From Bacillota bacterium (GTDB lineage: Bacteria > Bacillota > Clostridia > Lachnospirales > Lachnospiraceae), in contig JAEZGY010000065.1 of the NCBI GenBank assembly GCA_023416695.1, forward strand, positions 1 through 23,942: DNA of 23,942 nucleotides. The letters run 5' to 3'. Under the pieces are notes generated by a model, which worked only from the letters and a program-made list of their open reading frames with translations, did no database searches and was not told the DNA's origin. Each line of letters begins with the position of its first letter. The stretch's first letter is position 1. Made by a program: the position numbers and the translations under genes. This document shows, piece after piece, positions 1-7,420 of the stretch.

Positions 1-1867
1 AATCTCTTGTCTCATTATAGTCGTAATCTGGTTCCGTTGCATCATCACCTGACACTACTCTTTGAGTATCAATTAAAATTCCATCAACAAAGAAATTTAC
101 TTGATATGTTTGTACTGAAGTTCTATAAACACTAAGATTACTAGTAACATAACTAAAATCCTTATCCCAATCACTATACTCCTTTGTATCATCATAAGTA
201 TAATCTGGGGCTTCTGCTGCTGTTCCAAAGTCTACGGTATCGCTTCCAATAAAGTCGTTATTTACATAAAAACGAACTGTATACTTTTGTTTTTCAGATT
301 TGTATTTCGCAATTACTACTTCATCCTGTTGAACATTCGTATAAGTACCATTCCAACCATCAAATTTATACTTATACTCTTGAGTGTCTGGAATCGAAGG
401 ATCACTAGGAGGAGTAGCATTTCCACCCTGTGGAACAAACTGGGTTTTTAATATAGTTTCAGCATCATCTGCATTCTTAAAGGTAACTTTATAGATTGGC
501 AAAGCACCTTTATTTGAATCAACTGTAGCACCAGTAGTAGTTGTCCCACTTTCATCATATTTATCATAGATTAATTGGGACTCGTCAGTTGAAATATCAT
601 TACTTGAGGTTAAACTGGATATATCAATTCTAATTCTGTAGGTTAAGATATAGGTACCCTCTGTCAAATTCCCAATATTCCAAGTAATAGATTGTTTATC
701 TGATGCATAAACTACAGAACCAACACCATATGTATTTGCGCTACCATCGACTATAGTGTAATTAGGATATGTTTTAGTATCATCAGTGGACTCTACTACT
801 AAGTCCTTTGGATATGATTTAACAACAGCATTCTTTCCAGCCGCAATAGTTTTATCCACTTTATTATGAATTAGATCAAATACTTTCTGGATTTCTGTTT
901 CACTAAAACTCGAAGAAAAGTAACGAGAATCAGAACCAGCAACACCCTTTAAAACTTTTTCAGCATTGGAATTAACATCATAACCAATTGTATAAACAGT
1001 AGTTCCTGCATCACGAACTTTCTTGCCTTCGTATATCGTTGCACCGCCATGATTACTAACACTTAACTGTTGGCTACCAATCGTTCGACCACCTTCAGAA
1101 ACTTCTACATCCTTTTTGTACATGTCTGAATTGCTCAATTCGTAACCATAATTAGTGGAAACAAGACTATTATAATTTACACTAGTAACCTCATAGGTAT
1201 AATCGGTTACTTGGTTTAATTTTTTATTGGATCCACTCCCAGTTGTCGTATACTTGGTAACAGTAAAATTTGCACCAGTAACCTTATAGCTACGGTTTGG
1301 TTCTCCATCACTGAGTAAGATAATAATTTTATTAGTTGCATTACTAGCAGCTAAAAGACCATTTGCTCGTATTAATGCATCTTGAATATTCGTACCAAAT
1401 GCATTAGTACTATCTACGTTATTTCTTGCATAGATGCTACCAATATCTGTTAGTATACTATTTTTGACTTTGCTAAACGCATTAGATGTAACGCTGTTGC
1501 TAAATCCAACAGTTGCTATACGTATAGCTCCTGATGTATCTCCATCTAACATCTTAGTAACAAAACTCGTTGCAGCATTCTTTGCTGAAATATATTTGTT
1601 GTTACTCAGCATACTGTAAGAAGCATCCAAGACTAAAACAATATCCGTAGACGGTGTAATTTCGACCTTTCGATCTTTAGCTTTTACTGTAAGCGTAATC
1701 TCTGCCTCACTTTGCTCTGCATCTAACCATCTAATAGACTTTGATATAGAAGCATTTCCAGCTGTTGGTTCATCATTTGCACGTACTATGCTATGATTTT
1801 GTAAAACTAATGATAACACCATGATAAAACATAAACCGAAAGACATGAACCTTTTCATTTTCTTCAT
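1..1867 (-). CDS. VWA-domain surface protein with InlB-type repeats (3' end outside window)
   Basis: About 622 residues are visible; the C-terminus lies beyond the left edge. The start is ATG at 1865-1867, with AGGAGT 7-8 nt upstream. Residues 1-30 are a signal peptide (MKKMKRF, a hydrophobic core, then VRAND). A von Willebrand factor A domain follows, with the metal-site motif DASYS at residues 81-85 and the strand ILLSDGEP later in the domain. After about residue 430 come InlB B-type repeats of roughly 60-70 residues ending in motifs such as FDGWNG and YSDWDKDF. It is a clear paralogue of the next gene upstream (N-terminus, SKSIRWLD and TDIVLVLD align). By family it is an exported adhesin or matrix-binding protein; the ligand is unknown. 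A sorting signal like its paralogue's is expected but cannot be seen. The mRNA has a long leader with three repeated structured units. Confidence 0.85.
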   Translation of the reverse strand, partial: MKKMKRFMSFGLCFIMVLSLVLQNHSIVRANDEPTAGNASISKSIRWLDAEQSEAEITLTVKAKDRKVEITPSTDIVLVLDASYSMLSNNKYISAKNAATSFVTKMLDGDTSGAIRIATVGFSNSVTSNAFSKVKNSILTDIGSIYARNNVDSTNAFGTNIQDALIRANGLLAASNATNKIIILLSDGEPNRSYKVTGANFTVTKYTTTGSGSNKKLNQVTDYTYEVTSVNYNSLVSTNYGYELSNSDMYKKDVEVSEGGRTIGSQQLSVSNHGGATIYEGKKVRDAGTTVYTIGYDVNSNAEKVLKGVAGSDSRYFSSSFSETEIQKVFDLIHNKVDKTIAAGKNAVVKSYPKDLVVESTDDTKTYPNYTIVDGSANTYGVGSVVYASDKQSITWNIGNLTEGTYILTYRIRIDISSLTSSNDISTDESQLIYDKYDESGTTTTGATVDSNKGALPIYKVTFKNADDAETILKTQFVPQGGNATPPSDPSIPDTQEYKYKFDGWNGTYTNVQQDEVVIAKYKSEKQKYTVRFYVNNDFIGSDTVDFGTAAEAPDYTYDDTKEYSDWDKDFSYVTSNLSVYRTSVQTYQVNFFVDGILIDTQRVVSGDDATEPDYDYNETRD

Positions 1868-1897
1868 ATAAAACACTCCTTAGCTTATTTTCGGATT

Positions 1898-1919
1898 AAT
1901 TAAACACTATTGTTTAATT
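1898..1919 (-). promoter_or_regulatory. Leader hairpin just upstream of ribosome site
   Basis: Perfect inverted repeat with 8-bp arms, AATTAAAC and GTTTAATT, and a 6-nt loop. It lies about 18 nt before the Shine-Dalgarno sequence of the left VWA gene. The paralogue has a different hairpin (6848-6863) in the same place after the shared AAGCGAATTA sequence. It could influence ribosome access, but it is A/T-only apart from one pair and has no U-run, so it is not a terminator. Confidence 0.45.
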
Positions 1920-1920
1920 C

Positions 1921-2114
1921 GCTTACTTTTATAATGAGGTAAGCACCCTATTTTCAGCCTCGCTTTTTGAGGAAAACGTGGTTAACCTACTTGGCGATAT
2001 AGGGCCAAGCTCCTGTTTTCAGCCTCGCTTTTGAGGAAAGCGTGGTTAACCTACCTGTCATTCTGAGGGCAGGCACTCGTTTTCAGCCTCGTTTTAGGAA
2101 AACGTGGTTAACCT
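1921..2114 (-). repeat. Three tandem ~64-nt structured leader units
   Basis: In mRNA sense the units lie at 2114-2053, 2052-1989 and 1988-1921. Each reads AGGTTAACCACG, a short stem-loop, GAGGCTGAAAA, a purine-rich stretch, then a second stem-loop. The 8-bp palindrome GGTTAACC sits at 2106-2113, 2044-2051 and 1980-1987. First-stem arms are CGTTTT/AAAACG, CGCTTT/AAAGCG and CGTTTT/AAAGCG, so one pair swaps U-A, C-G and U-G. Second stems differ completely in sequence but still pair: CTTGGC/GCCAAG, GCTTAC/GTAAGC, and a weaker CCTGCC/GACAGG with one A-C mismatch. Constant joins with changing stems are what a structured RNA element shows. It matches no riboswitch consensus I can recall. GGTTAACC could also be a repeated protein-binding site. 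Confidence 0.75.
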
Positions 2115-2151
2115 GGTTATCAAATGTTTTACACACTTCAATTTCCAATAT

Positions 2152-2181
2152 AATATACAAATTGAAAATTTATCATAGCAA
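2152..2181 (-). promoter_or_regulatory. Putative promoter of the left VWA gene
   Basis: Reading on minus, TTGCTA (2181-2176) and TATATT (2157-2152) are separated by 18 nt. Transcription would start near 2145 and give a leader of about 280 nt containing all three repeat units. The stretch from 2182 to 2410 is AT-rich and gene-free. Apart from a short block at 2232-2254 shared with the region upstream of the paralogue, I see nothing in it. Confidence 0.45.
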
Positions 2182-2411
2182 AGTATTCCTATAAAAGCTA
2201 CATTACTCTTTGCTAGACAGTATTCAATTCTCAAGGTGCAGAAAAGCTTAATCTATAACAAATCATATAAAATGATTTATTACCATGAATTAGTGTCATT
2301 TATGTATATTTACCATAGCATACCACATATTTCCATAATATACAATTGGTATTATTGATAATTAACAATCATATACAATATTAATTACATATTTACATTA
2401 ATTAACTACAA

Positions 2412-2441
2412 GAGAGGTGATAGATTTCTCTATCACCTCTC
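2412..2441 (-). terminator. Hairpin terminator after the repeat-rich VWA gene
   Basis: A perfect 13-bp stem with a 4-nt loop begins about 24 nt after the stop codon at 2465. The T-run on minus is poor (TTGTAGTTAATT), so termination may be incomplete. Confidence 0.6.
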
Positions 2442-2464
2442 AACAATTACATATTTGATATAAA

Positions 2465-5400
2465 TTAAGCTTTTTTACCTCTGGTTACACTAACTAAACT
2501 TACACCTAATAGTAAAATAATACAGCCAACCAAATAGAACTCCTCTTTTGATCTAGTTCCTGCTTCCGGTAACGATACTGAACCAGCTGGGGTATCCTCA
2601 TCATCAATAACAATAGATGGAATTATTACAGGTTTTTCTGTTGGTTTAATTGACGGTACGACAGTAGGGGTTATCGGAGATTCAGGAACTATCTCCTCGT
2701 CTACTATAATAGCAGGAATGGCACTATACTGAGCTATAACAATAAGATCAGAAGTAATCTTTGTAAATTCTTTATCCCAACCTTTAAAAGTATAAGTAAA
2801 ATTAACATTGCTTGGTTTTGATGGTGTCACTCCATTGTAATAAGCATCCTCACCATAATTTACTATGTCTGTTGCTAATACAGTACTACCGTCATTGTCA
2901 ACAAAGGTTACCGTAAACGTCTTCACTGAGGAAGTCATTCTTACTTCTTCATCCTTGGTAACATTCGTATAGCTTCCAACCCAGTCACTATAGTTCTTAG
3001 ACTCTTCTTTTTTAATAACAGGAGCTTTTGCATCTTTTCCATACTCCACAGTCTCTGTTTTCACAAGGGTTCCATCTAAATAGAAAGATACTGTAAACAT
3101 CTTCACTGAGGAAGTTATTCTTACTTCTTCATCCTTGGTAACATTCGTATAGTTTCCAACCCAGTCACTGTAGTTTTTAGACTCTTCCTTTTCAATAACA
3201 GGAGCTGCTGCATCCTTTCCATACTCTACCGTCTCCGTCTTTACTACGTTACCATCCAGATAGAACGTAACCGTGAAGGTCTTTACCGTAGAAGTCATGT
3301 TTACTTCCTCATCCTTGGTAACATTCGTATATCTTCCAATCCAATCACTATAGTTCTTAGACTCCTCTTTTTCTATAGTTGGTGGTATTGCATCTTTTCC
3401 ATACTCTACAGTCTCTGTTTTTACTACGTTACCATCCAGATAGAACGTAACCGTAAACGTCTTCACCGTAGAAGTCATTCTTACTTCTTCATCCTTGGTA
3501 ACATTCGTATATCTTCCAATCCAATCACTGTAGTTTTTAGACTCTTCCTTTTCAATAATTGGAGGTATTGCATCTTTTCCATACGATACAACATCTGTCT
3601 TTATCACATTACCATCCAGATAGAACGTAACCGTAAACGTCTTCACTGAGGAAGTCATTTTTACTTCTTCATCCTTGGTAACATTCGTATAGCGTCCAAC
3701 CCAGTCACTATAGGTTTTTGACTCTTCTTTTTCTATAGTTGGTGGTATTGCATCTTTTCCATAAGCTACAACATCTGTCTTTACTACGTTACCATTCAGA
3801 TAGAACGTAACCGTGAAGGTCTTTACTGAGGAAGTCATTCTTACTTCCTCATTCTTGGTAACATTAGTATAGCTTCCAACCCAGTCACTATAGGTTTTTG
3901 ACTCTTCTTTTTCAATAACAGGAGCTGTTGCATCTTTTCCATAAGCTACAACATCTGTCTTTATCACATTACCATCCAAATAGAACGTAACCGTGAACGT
4001 CTTTACTGAGGAAGTCATTCTTACTTCCTCATTCTTGGTAACATTCGTATAACTTCCAACCCAGTCACTATAGTTTTTAGACTCTTCCTTTTCTATAGTT
4101 GGTGGTATTGCATCTTTTCCATACGATACAACATCTGTCTTTATCACATTACCATCCAGATAGAACGTAACCGTAAACGTCTTTACCGTAGAAGTCATTC
4201 TTACTTCTTCATCCTTGATAACATTCGTATAGCTTCCAACCCAGTCACTATAGTTTTTAGACTCTTCCTTTTCTATAGTTGGTGGTATTGCATCTTTTCC
4301 ATAAGCTACAACATCTGTCTTTATCACATTACCATCCAGATAGAACGTAACCGTGAACGTCTTCACTGAGGAAGTCATTCTTACTTCCTCATTCTTGGTA
4401 ACATTCGTATAGGTACCAACCCAGTCACTATAGTTTTTTGACTCATCCTTTTCTATAGTTGGTGGTATTGCATCTTTTCCATAAGCTACAACATCTGTCT
4501 TTACTACATTACCATCCAGATAGAACGTAACCGTGAAGGTCTTTACCGTAGAAGTCATTTTTACTTCTTCATCCTTGGTAACATTAGTATAGCGTCCAAC
4601 CCAGTCACTATAGTTTTTTGACTCGTCCTTTTCTATAGTTGGGGGGATTGCATCTTTTCCATAAGATACAACATCTGTCTTTATCACGTTACCATCCAGA
4701 TAGAACGTAACCGTGAAGGTCTTTACCGTAGAAGTCATTTTTACTTCTTCATCCTTGGTCACATTCGTATAGCGTCCAACCCAGTCACTATAGTTTTTAG
4801 ACTCTTCCTTTTCTATAACAGGAGCTGTTGCATCTTTTCCATACTCCACAGTCTCCGTCTTTACTACGTTACCATCCAGATAGAACGTAACCGTGAAGGT
4901 CTTTACCGTAGATGTCATGTTTACTTCCTCATCCTTGGTCACATTCGTATAGCTTCCAATCCAGTCACTATAGTTTTTTGACTCTTCTTTTTCTATAGTT
5001 GGTGGTATTGCATCTTTTCCATACTCTACAGTCTCTGTTTTTAATACGTTACCATCCAGATAGAACGTAACCGTAAACGTCTTCACCGTAGAAGTCATTC
5101 TTACTTCTTCATCCTTGGTAACATTCGTATATCTTCCAATCCAATCACTATAGATTTTTGACTCGTCTTTTTCTATAGTTGGCGGTGCTGCATCCTTTCC
5201 ATACTCTACCGTCTCTGTTTTCACAAGGGTTCCATCTAAATAGAAGGATACATTGTATTCCTGTAATTTAGATTCATACTCAGCAATTACAATTTCATCC
5301 TTATTAACATTTGCATAATTTCCCTTCCACCCAATAAAAGTATACTTATATTGCTGGGTGTCTTGTTTAGTAGGATTTATTGCAGGTACTGTAGCACTGC

Positions 5401-6823
5401 CGCCCTTATCAACATATTGTTTCTTAACAACTGTACCATTTTCATCCGCATTTTGAAACACCACTCTATAAAACTCAAGATTATTAAGAATCTGAGATTC
5501 AATTGCTGTAGTTGTTAGAGATAACTGCTCTCCTATGTATGGTCTGTAAGTAAGAGAGGACGGTGCAATGGAAATTATATTACCATATGGTATAGTGGAC
5601 ATATCTATCTTTATTTGATAGATTAAGGTAGCACTCCCATTAGGTAGTCTACCGATGGTCCAATCTACCTCTCCATCTTTTAATACTGCAGAACCTAAAT
5701 CAACTGAAATACTATCTTCTATTACTGTATAGTTTGCTAACACCTTATCAGACGTATTTCCTACGTATACATCATTATTGCCTGAAGAAAGACTAGCCTC
5801 CTCACCAGCTGATATTTGACTATCTACACTTGTCTGAATCTTATTAAATACTTTAGAGATTTCATCTTGTGAAATATCAGATAAGAAATATTGTCCTTGA
5901 TCTGCTACTTGAGATAATACATCCTCTGCATTTGAACCAGATTCAATGCCAAATCCAATGGAATAAATACTTGCATTTTCAATAGCAGAGGCTTCATAGA
6001 TAGTAGCTACTCCATGATTATTTGGAAGAGATGCTTTATAATTCTTTACAAATTTTTCATGAGAGCAATATATAGGAATATTTTCTGTAAAGGAATTATG
6101 GAATGTATAATCACTTCCGTTTCCTATAATTGTGTTATAGTCAATGGCTTTTATATCATAACTACAATCTGTTATTTTTACATTATGATAAATACCATTG
6201 ATACAAGAATCCTCCTGAGTCACTGTAAATACTACATCTTCAACTTCGTAACTGTATGTTGGCTCTCCGTCACTTAGAAGAATTACGAATTTGTTTTCAG
6301 CCAAACTAGCCTCTAACATGGTACGGGCAGTTTTAAGGCCTGCCTGAATGTTTGTACCACCTAGTTCTTCATTAGAAGGAGTAGATACTTTACTAATTGC
6401 ATTTAACACTGTGCTCATTGAATCACTAAATTCAGTTAAGGTAGTGGCCTCATTGCAATATTCTACTACTGCAATTTTAATTTTCCCTTTAGAATCTTTC
6501 TCTAGCATGGCAGAGGCAAAATTAGATGCTGCTGTCTTTGCATTCTTAAGTTTGTTCCCCTTCATACTATTTGAAACATCCAATACAAGAACGATATCTG
6601 TGGTTTTTGTAATCTGAGTAGTAATATTTTGATCATTCGCATGAACTGTGACGGTAACTTCAGCAAGACCTTCATTTACATCTATCCATTTTATAGATTT
6701 GTCTACTGAAACACTTCCATCTGTGCTTTCACTAGCAAACACCGCAAAATCATTTTTAAGAATCATAGATAACACTAAGACCAAACATAAACTAACAGAT
6801 ATAAACTTTAAGATTTTTTTCAT
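2465..6823 (-). CDS. Cell-wall-anchored VWA protein with 13 InlB-type 60-residue repeats
   Basis: 1452 residues from ATG at 6821-6823, which has AGGAG 7 nt upstream. An in-frame ATG two codons earlier is only 1 nt from that ribosome site and is less likely. Residues 1-32 are a signal peptide. A VWA domain follows, with the metal-site motif DVSNS at about 82-86 and LLSDGEP later; an insert there (about 205-260) holds several cysteines absent from the paralogue. Residues ~451-520 form one diverged InlB B repeat, then 13 nearly identical 60-residue units (521-1300), another diverged repeat, a Pro/Thr/Ile-rich linker, and a C-terminal LPEAG motif, hydrophobic helix and RGKKA tail. This layout is that of a sortase-anchored adhesin with a repeat stalk. 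No sortase gene is in the window. The ligand is unknown. Confidence 0.92.
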   Translation of the reverse strand: MKKILKFISVSLCLVLVLSMILKNDFAVFASESTDGSVSVDKSIKWIDVNEGLAEVTVTVHANDQNITTQITKTTDIVLVLDVSNSMKGNKLKNAKTAASNFASAMLEKDSKGKIKIAVVEYCNEATTLTEFSDSMSTVLNAISKVSTPSNEELGGTNIQAGLKTARTMLEASLAENKFVILLSDGEPTYSYEVEDVVFTVTQEDSCINGIYHNVKITDCSYDIKAIDYNTIIGNGSDYTFHNSFTENIPIYCSHEKFVKNYKASLPNNHGVATIYEASAIENASIYSIGFGIESGSNAEDVLSQVADQGQYFLSDISQDEISKVFNKIQTSVDSQISAGEEASLSSGNNDVYVGNTSDKVLANYTVIEDSISVDLGSAVLKDGEVDWTIGRLPNGSATLIYQIKIDMSTIPYGNIISIAPSSLTYRPYIGEQLSLTTTAIESQILNNLEFYRVVFQNADENGTVVKKQYVDKGGSATVPAINPTKQDTQQYKYTFIGWKGNYANVNKDEIVIAEYESKLQEYNVSFYLDGTLVKTETVEYGKDAAPPTIEKDESKIYSDWIGRYTNVTKDEEVRMTSTVKTFTVTFYLDGNVLKTETVEYGKDAIPPTIEKEESKNYSDWIGSYTNVTKDEEVNMTSTVKTFTVTFYLDGNVVKTETVEYGKDATAPVIEKEESKNYSDWVGRYTNVTKDEEVKMTSTVKTFTVTFYLDGNVIKTDVVSYGKDAIPPTIEKDESKNYSDWVGRYTNVTKDEEVKMTSTVKTFTVTFYLDGNVVKTDVVAYGKDAIPPTIEKDESKNYSDWVGTYTNVTKNEEVRMTSSVKTFTVTFYLDGNVIKTDVVAYGKDAIPPTIEKEESKNYSDWVGSYTNVIKDEEVRMTSTVKTFTVTFYLDGNVIKTDVVSYGKDAIPPTIEKEESKNYSDWVGSYTNVTKNEEVRMTSSVKTFTVTFYLDGNVIKTDVVAYGKDATAPVIEKEESKTYSDWVGSYTNVTKNEEVRMTSSVKTFTVTFYLNGNVVKTDVVAYGKDAIPPTIEKEESKTYSDWVGRYTNVTKDEEVKMTSSVKTFTVTFYLDGNVIKTDVVSYGKDAIPPIIEKEESKNYSDWIGRYTNVTKDEEVRMTSTVKTFTVTFYLDGNVVKTETVEYGKDAIPPTIEKEESKNYSDWIGRYTNVTKDEEVNMTSTVKTFTVTFYLDGNVVKTETVEYGKDAAAPVIEKEESKNYSDWVGNYTNVTKDEEVRITSSVKMFTVSFYLDGTLVKTETVEYGKDAKAPVIKKEESKNYSDWVGSYTNVTKDEEVRMTSSVKTFTVTFVDNDGSTVLATDIVNYGEDAYYNGVTPSKPSNVNFTYTFKGWDKEFTKITSDLIVIAQYSAIPAIIVDEEIVPESPITPTVVPSIKPTEKPVIIPSIVIDDEDTPAGSVSLPEAGTRSKEEFYLVGCIILLLGVSLVSVTRGKKA
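2558..2572 (-). other. Variant sortase signal LPEAG
   Basis: The codons give L-P-E-A-G, followed by a short polar stretch, a hydrophobic segment (LVGCIILLLGVSLVSV) and a basic tail RGKKA. The usual sortase A motif is LPxTG; here Ala replaces Thr. Confidence 0.7.
2924..5263 (-). repeat. 13 x 180-bp in-frame tandem repeat array
   Basis: Thirteen units of exactly 180 bp (60 codons) with no length variation, each of the form KTFTVTFYLDG, then KT.x.V.YGKDA, EKxESK, YSDW.G.YTNVTK, and EEV.MTS.V. Units 1-3 and 11-13 carry KTETVEYG; units 4-10 carry KTDVV(A/S)YG. Units 2-3 resemble 11-12, nine units away. The outermost units share a distinct GTLVKTETVEYGKDA block. The family fits the Listeria-Bacteroides InlB B repeat. 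The near identity suggests recent unequal exchange or gene conversion, and such arrays are expected to vary in copy number. Confidence 0.95.
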
Positions 6824-6847
6824 TTGCATTCTCCTAACTTATCTGTT

Positions 6848-6863
6848 GGCTAATGAATTAGCC
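6848..6863 (-). promoter_or_regulatory. Leader hairpin before the right VWA gene
   Basis: Perfect inverted repeat GGCTAA / TTAGCC with a 4-nt loop, 13 nt before the ribosome site. It occupies the same position as the hairpin in the paralogue's leader, after a shared AAGCGAATTA sequence, but with unrelated stem sequence. Confidence 0.4.
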
Positions 6864-6939
6864 ATGTATAATTCGCTTCCTTTTCCAGTAAAACTAGCCC
6901 CCCTTTAAGCCTATTTCTAACTGAAATGAAAGCCTACTC
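6864..6939 (-). promoter_or_regulatory. Single diverged copy of the structured leader unit
   Basis: On minus this reads GAGTAGGCT, a hairpin ATTTC/GAAAT, AGGCTTAAA, a G-run, a weaker hairpin CTAG/CTGG, then AAAAGGAAGCGAATTA. The order and several joining sequences (AGTAGG, AGGCT.AAA, AAGCGAATTA.ACA) match the last unit of the other VWA gene's leader, but the GGTTAACC palindrome is missing. The stems differ in sequence. The alignment was made by eye. Confidence 0.5.
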
Positions 6940-6955
6940 ATTTGCAGTAATTTGC

Positions 6956-6968
6956 GTGTATTATACAC
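6956..6968 (-). promoter_or_regulatory. -10 region of the right VWA gene inside a 13-bp palindrome
   Basis: TATAAT on minus (6965-6960) lies in the perfect dyad GTGTAT-A-ATACAC. No good -35 box is found at 16-18 nt, so the promoter call is weak and an activator may be needed. The remainder from 7028 to 7215 is AT-rich and shows nothing I can name. Confidence 0.35.
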
Positions 6969-7215
6969 ATCTCATTAATATCAAATTATGCTAAAAAGTA
7001 TTTTGTTATCAAGGTACAAAAGCTTAACAGACTACTGCACTCATATAGTAAGACATTTTTCGATATATTTCAACTTTTAATTTTATGTTAAAGTATCATT
7101 TGCATCTATTAACTGTTTAAAAAATACACATATTGTTTCCCTGTAGTTGTATAAAACATTATTTAACACATATAACCATGGTAATATATAACATCCATTT
7201 TTTTGTATTTTTGAC

Positions 7216-7244
7216 TTGCATCTTAAAACCTCATGTGTTAGAAT
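7216..7244 (+). promoter_or_regulatory. Promoter of tRNA-Leu
   Basis: TTGCAT (7216-7221) and TAGAAT (7239-7244) with a 17-nt spacer, plus an extended -10 TGT. Transcription would begin near 7251, about 37 nt before the tRNA. Confidence 0.55.
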
Positions 7245-7287
7245 AATCTTCGCTAGGCCTTGAGTAATCAAGAACAAGCTAAGATAA

Positions 7288-7371
7288 GCCGGCGTGTTGG
7301 AATTGGCAGACGAGGTGGACTCAAAATCCATTCCCAGCAATGGGGTGCGGGTTCAAGTCCCGCCGCCGGCA
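7288..7371 (+). tRNA. tRNA-Leu (anticodon CAA)
   Basis: 84 nt folding as a class II tRNA. The acceptor stem is GCCGGCG with CGCCGGC plus discriminator A. The anticodon loop is CT-CAA-AA on the stem GTGGA/TCCAT. There is a long variable arm (TCCCAGCAATGGGG region), and the T arm is GCGGG-TTCAAGT-CCCGC. The anticodon CAA reads UUG. The 3' CCA is not encoded. It has its own promoter and terminator and is the only RNA gene in the window. Confidence 0.97.
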
Positions 7372-7377
7372 TTAAAA

Positions 7378-7412
7378 AACCCAAAGTTCTAAATGAACTT
7401 TGGGTTTTTCTT
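7378..7412 (+). terminator. Bidirectional terminator between tRNA-Leu and the beta-propeller gene
   Basis: Perfect 12-bp stem AACCCAAAGTTC / GAACTTTGGGTT with a 5-nt loop. It is followed by a T-run on plus and, on minus, by TTTTTT before the tRNA. It starts 7 nt after the tRNA and ends 9 nt before the stop of the convergent gene, so it serves both. Confidence 0.9.
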
Positions 7413-7420
7413 GTTATTTA

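Noticed and set aside
1951..2114. Three spaced repeats that could be taken for a small CRISPR array
   Set aside because: The repeats vary in length and sequence, the spacers are themselves hairpins, no cas genes are near, and the array sits in a gene leader.
1921..2114. Known c-di-GMP (GEMM) or other named riboswitch
   Set aside because: I compared it from memory with the c-di-GMP-I and -II, preQ1, guanidine, SAM, THF and fluoride consensus sequences and found no match. This is not a substitute for an Rfam search.
2924..5263. Satellite DNA or an assembly artefact
   Set aside because: The unit is an exact multiple of three, always in frame, and encodes a known surface-protein repeat; an error in unit number remains possible.
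6014..6908. Three short plus-strand reading frames opposite the VWA gene
   Set aside because: They lie antisense to a well-supported coding region, have no ribosome sites of note and no family features.
7083..7340. Minus-strand 85-codon frame overlapping tRNA-Leu
   Set aside because: It runs through the tRNA on the opposite strand and has no ribosome site or recognisable domain.
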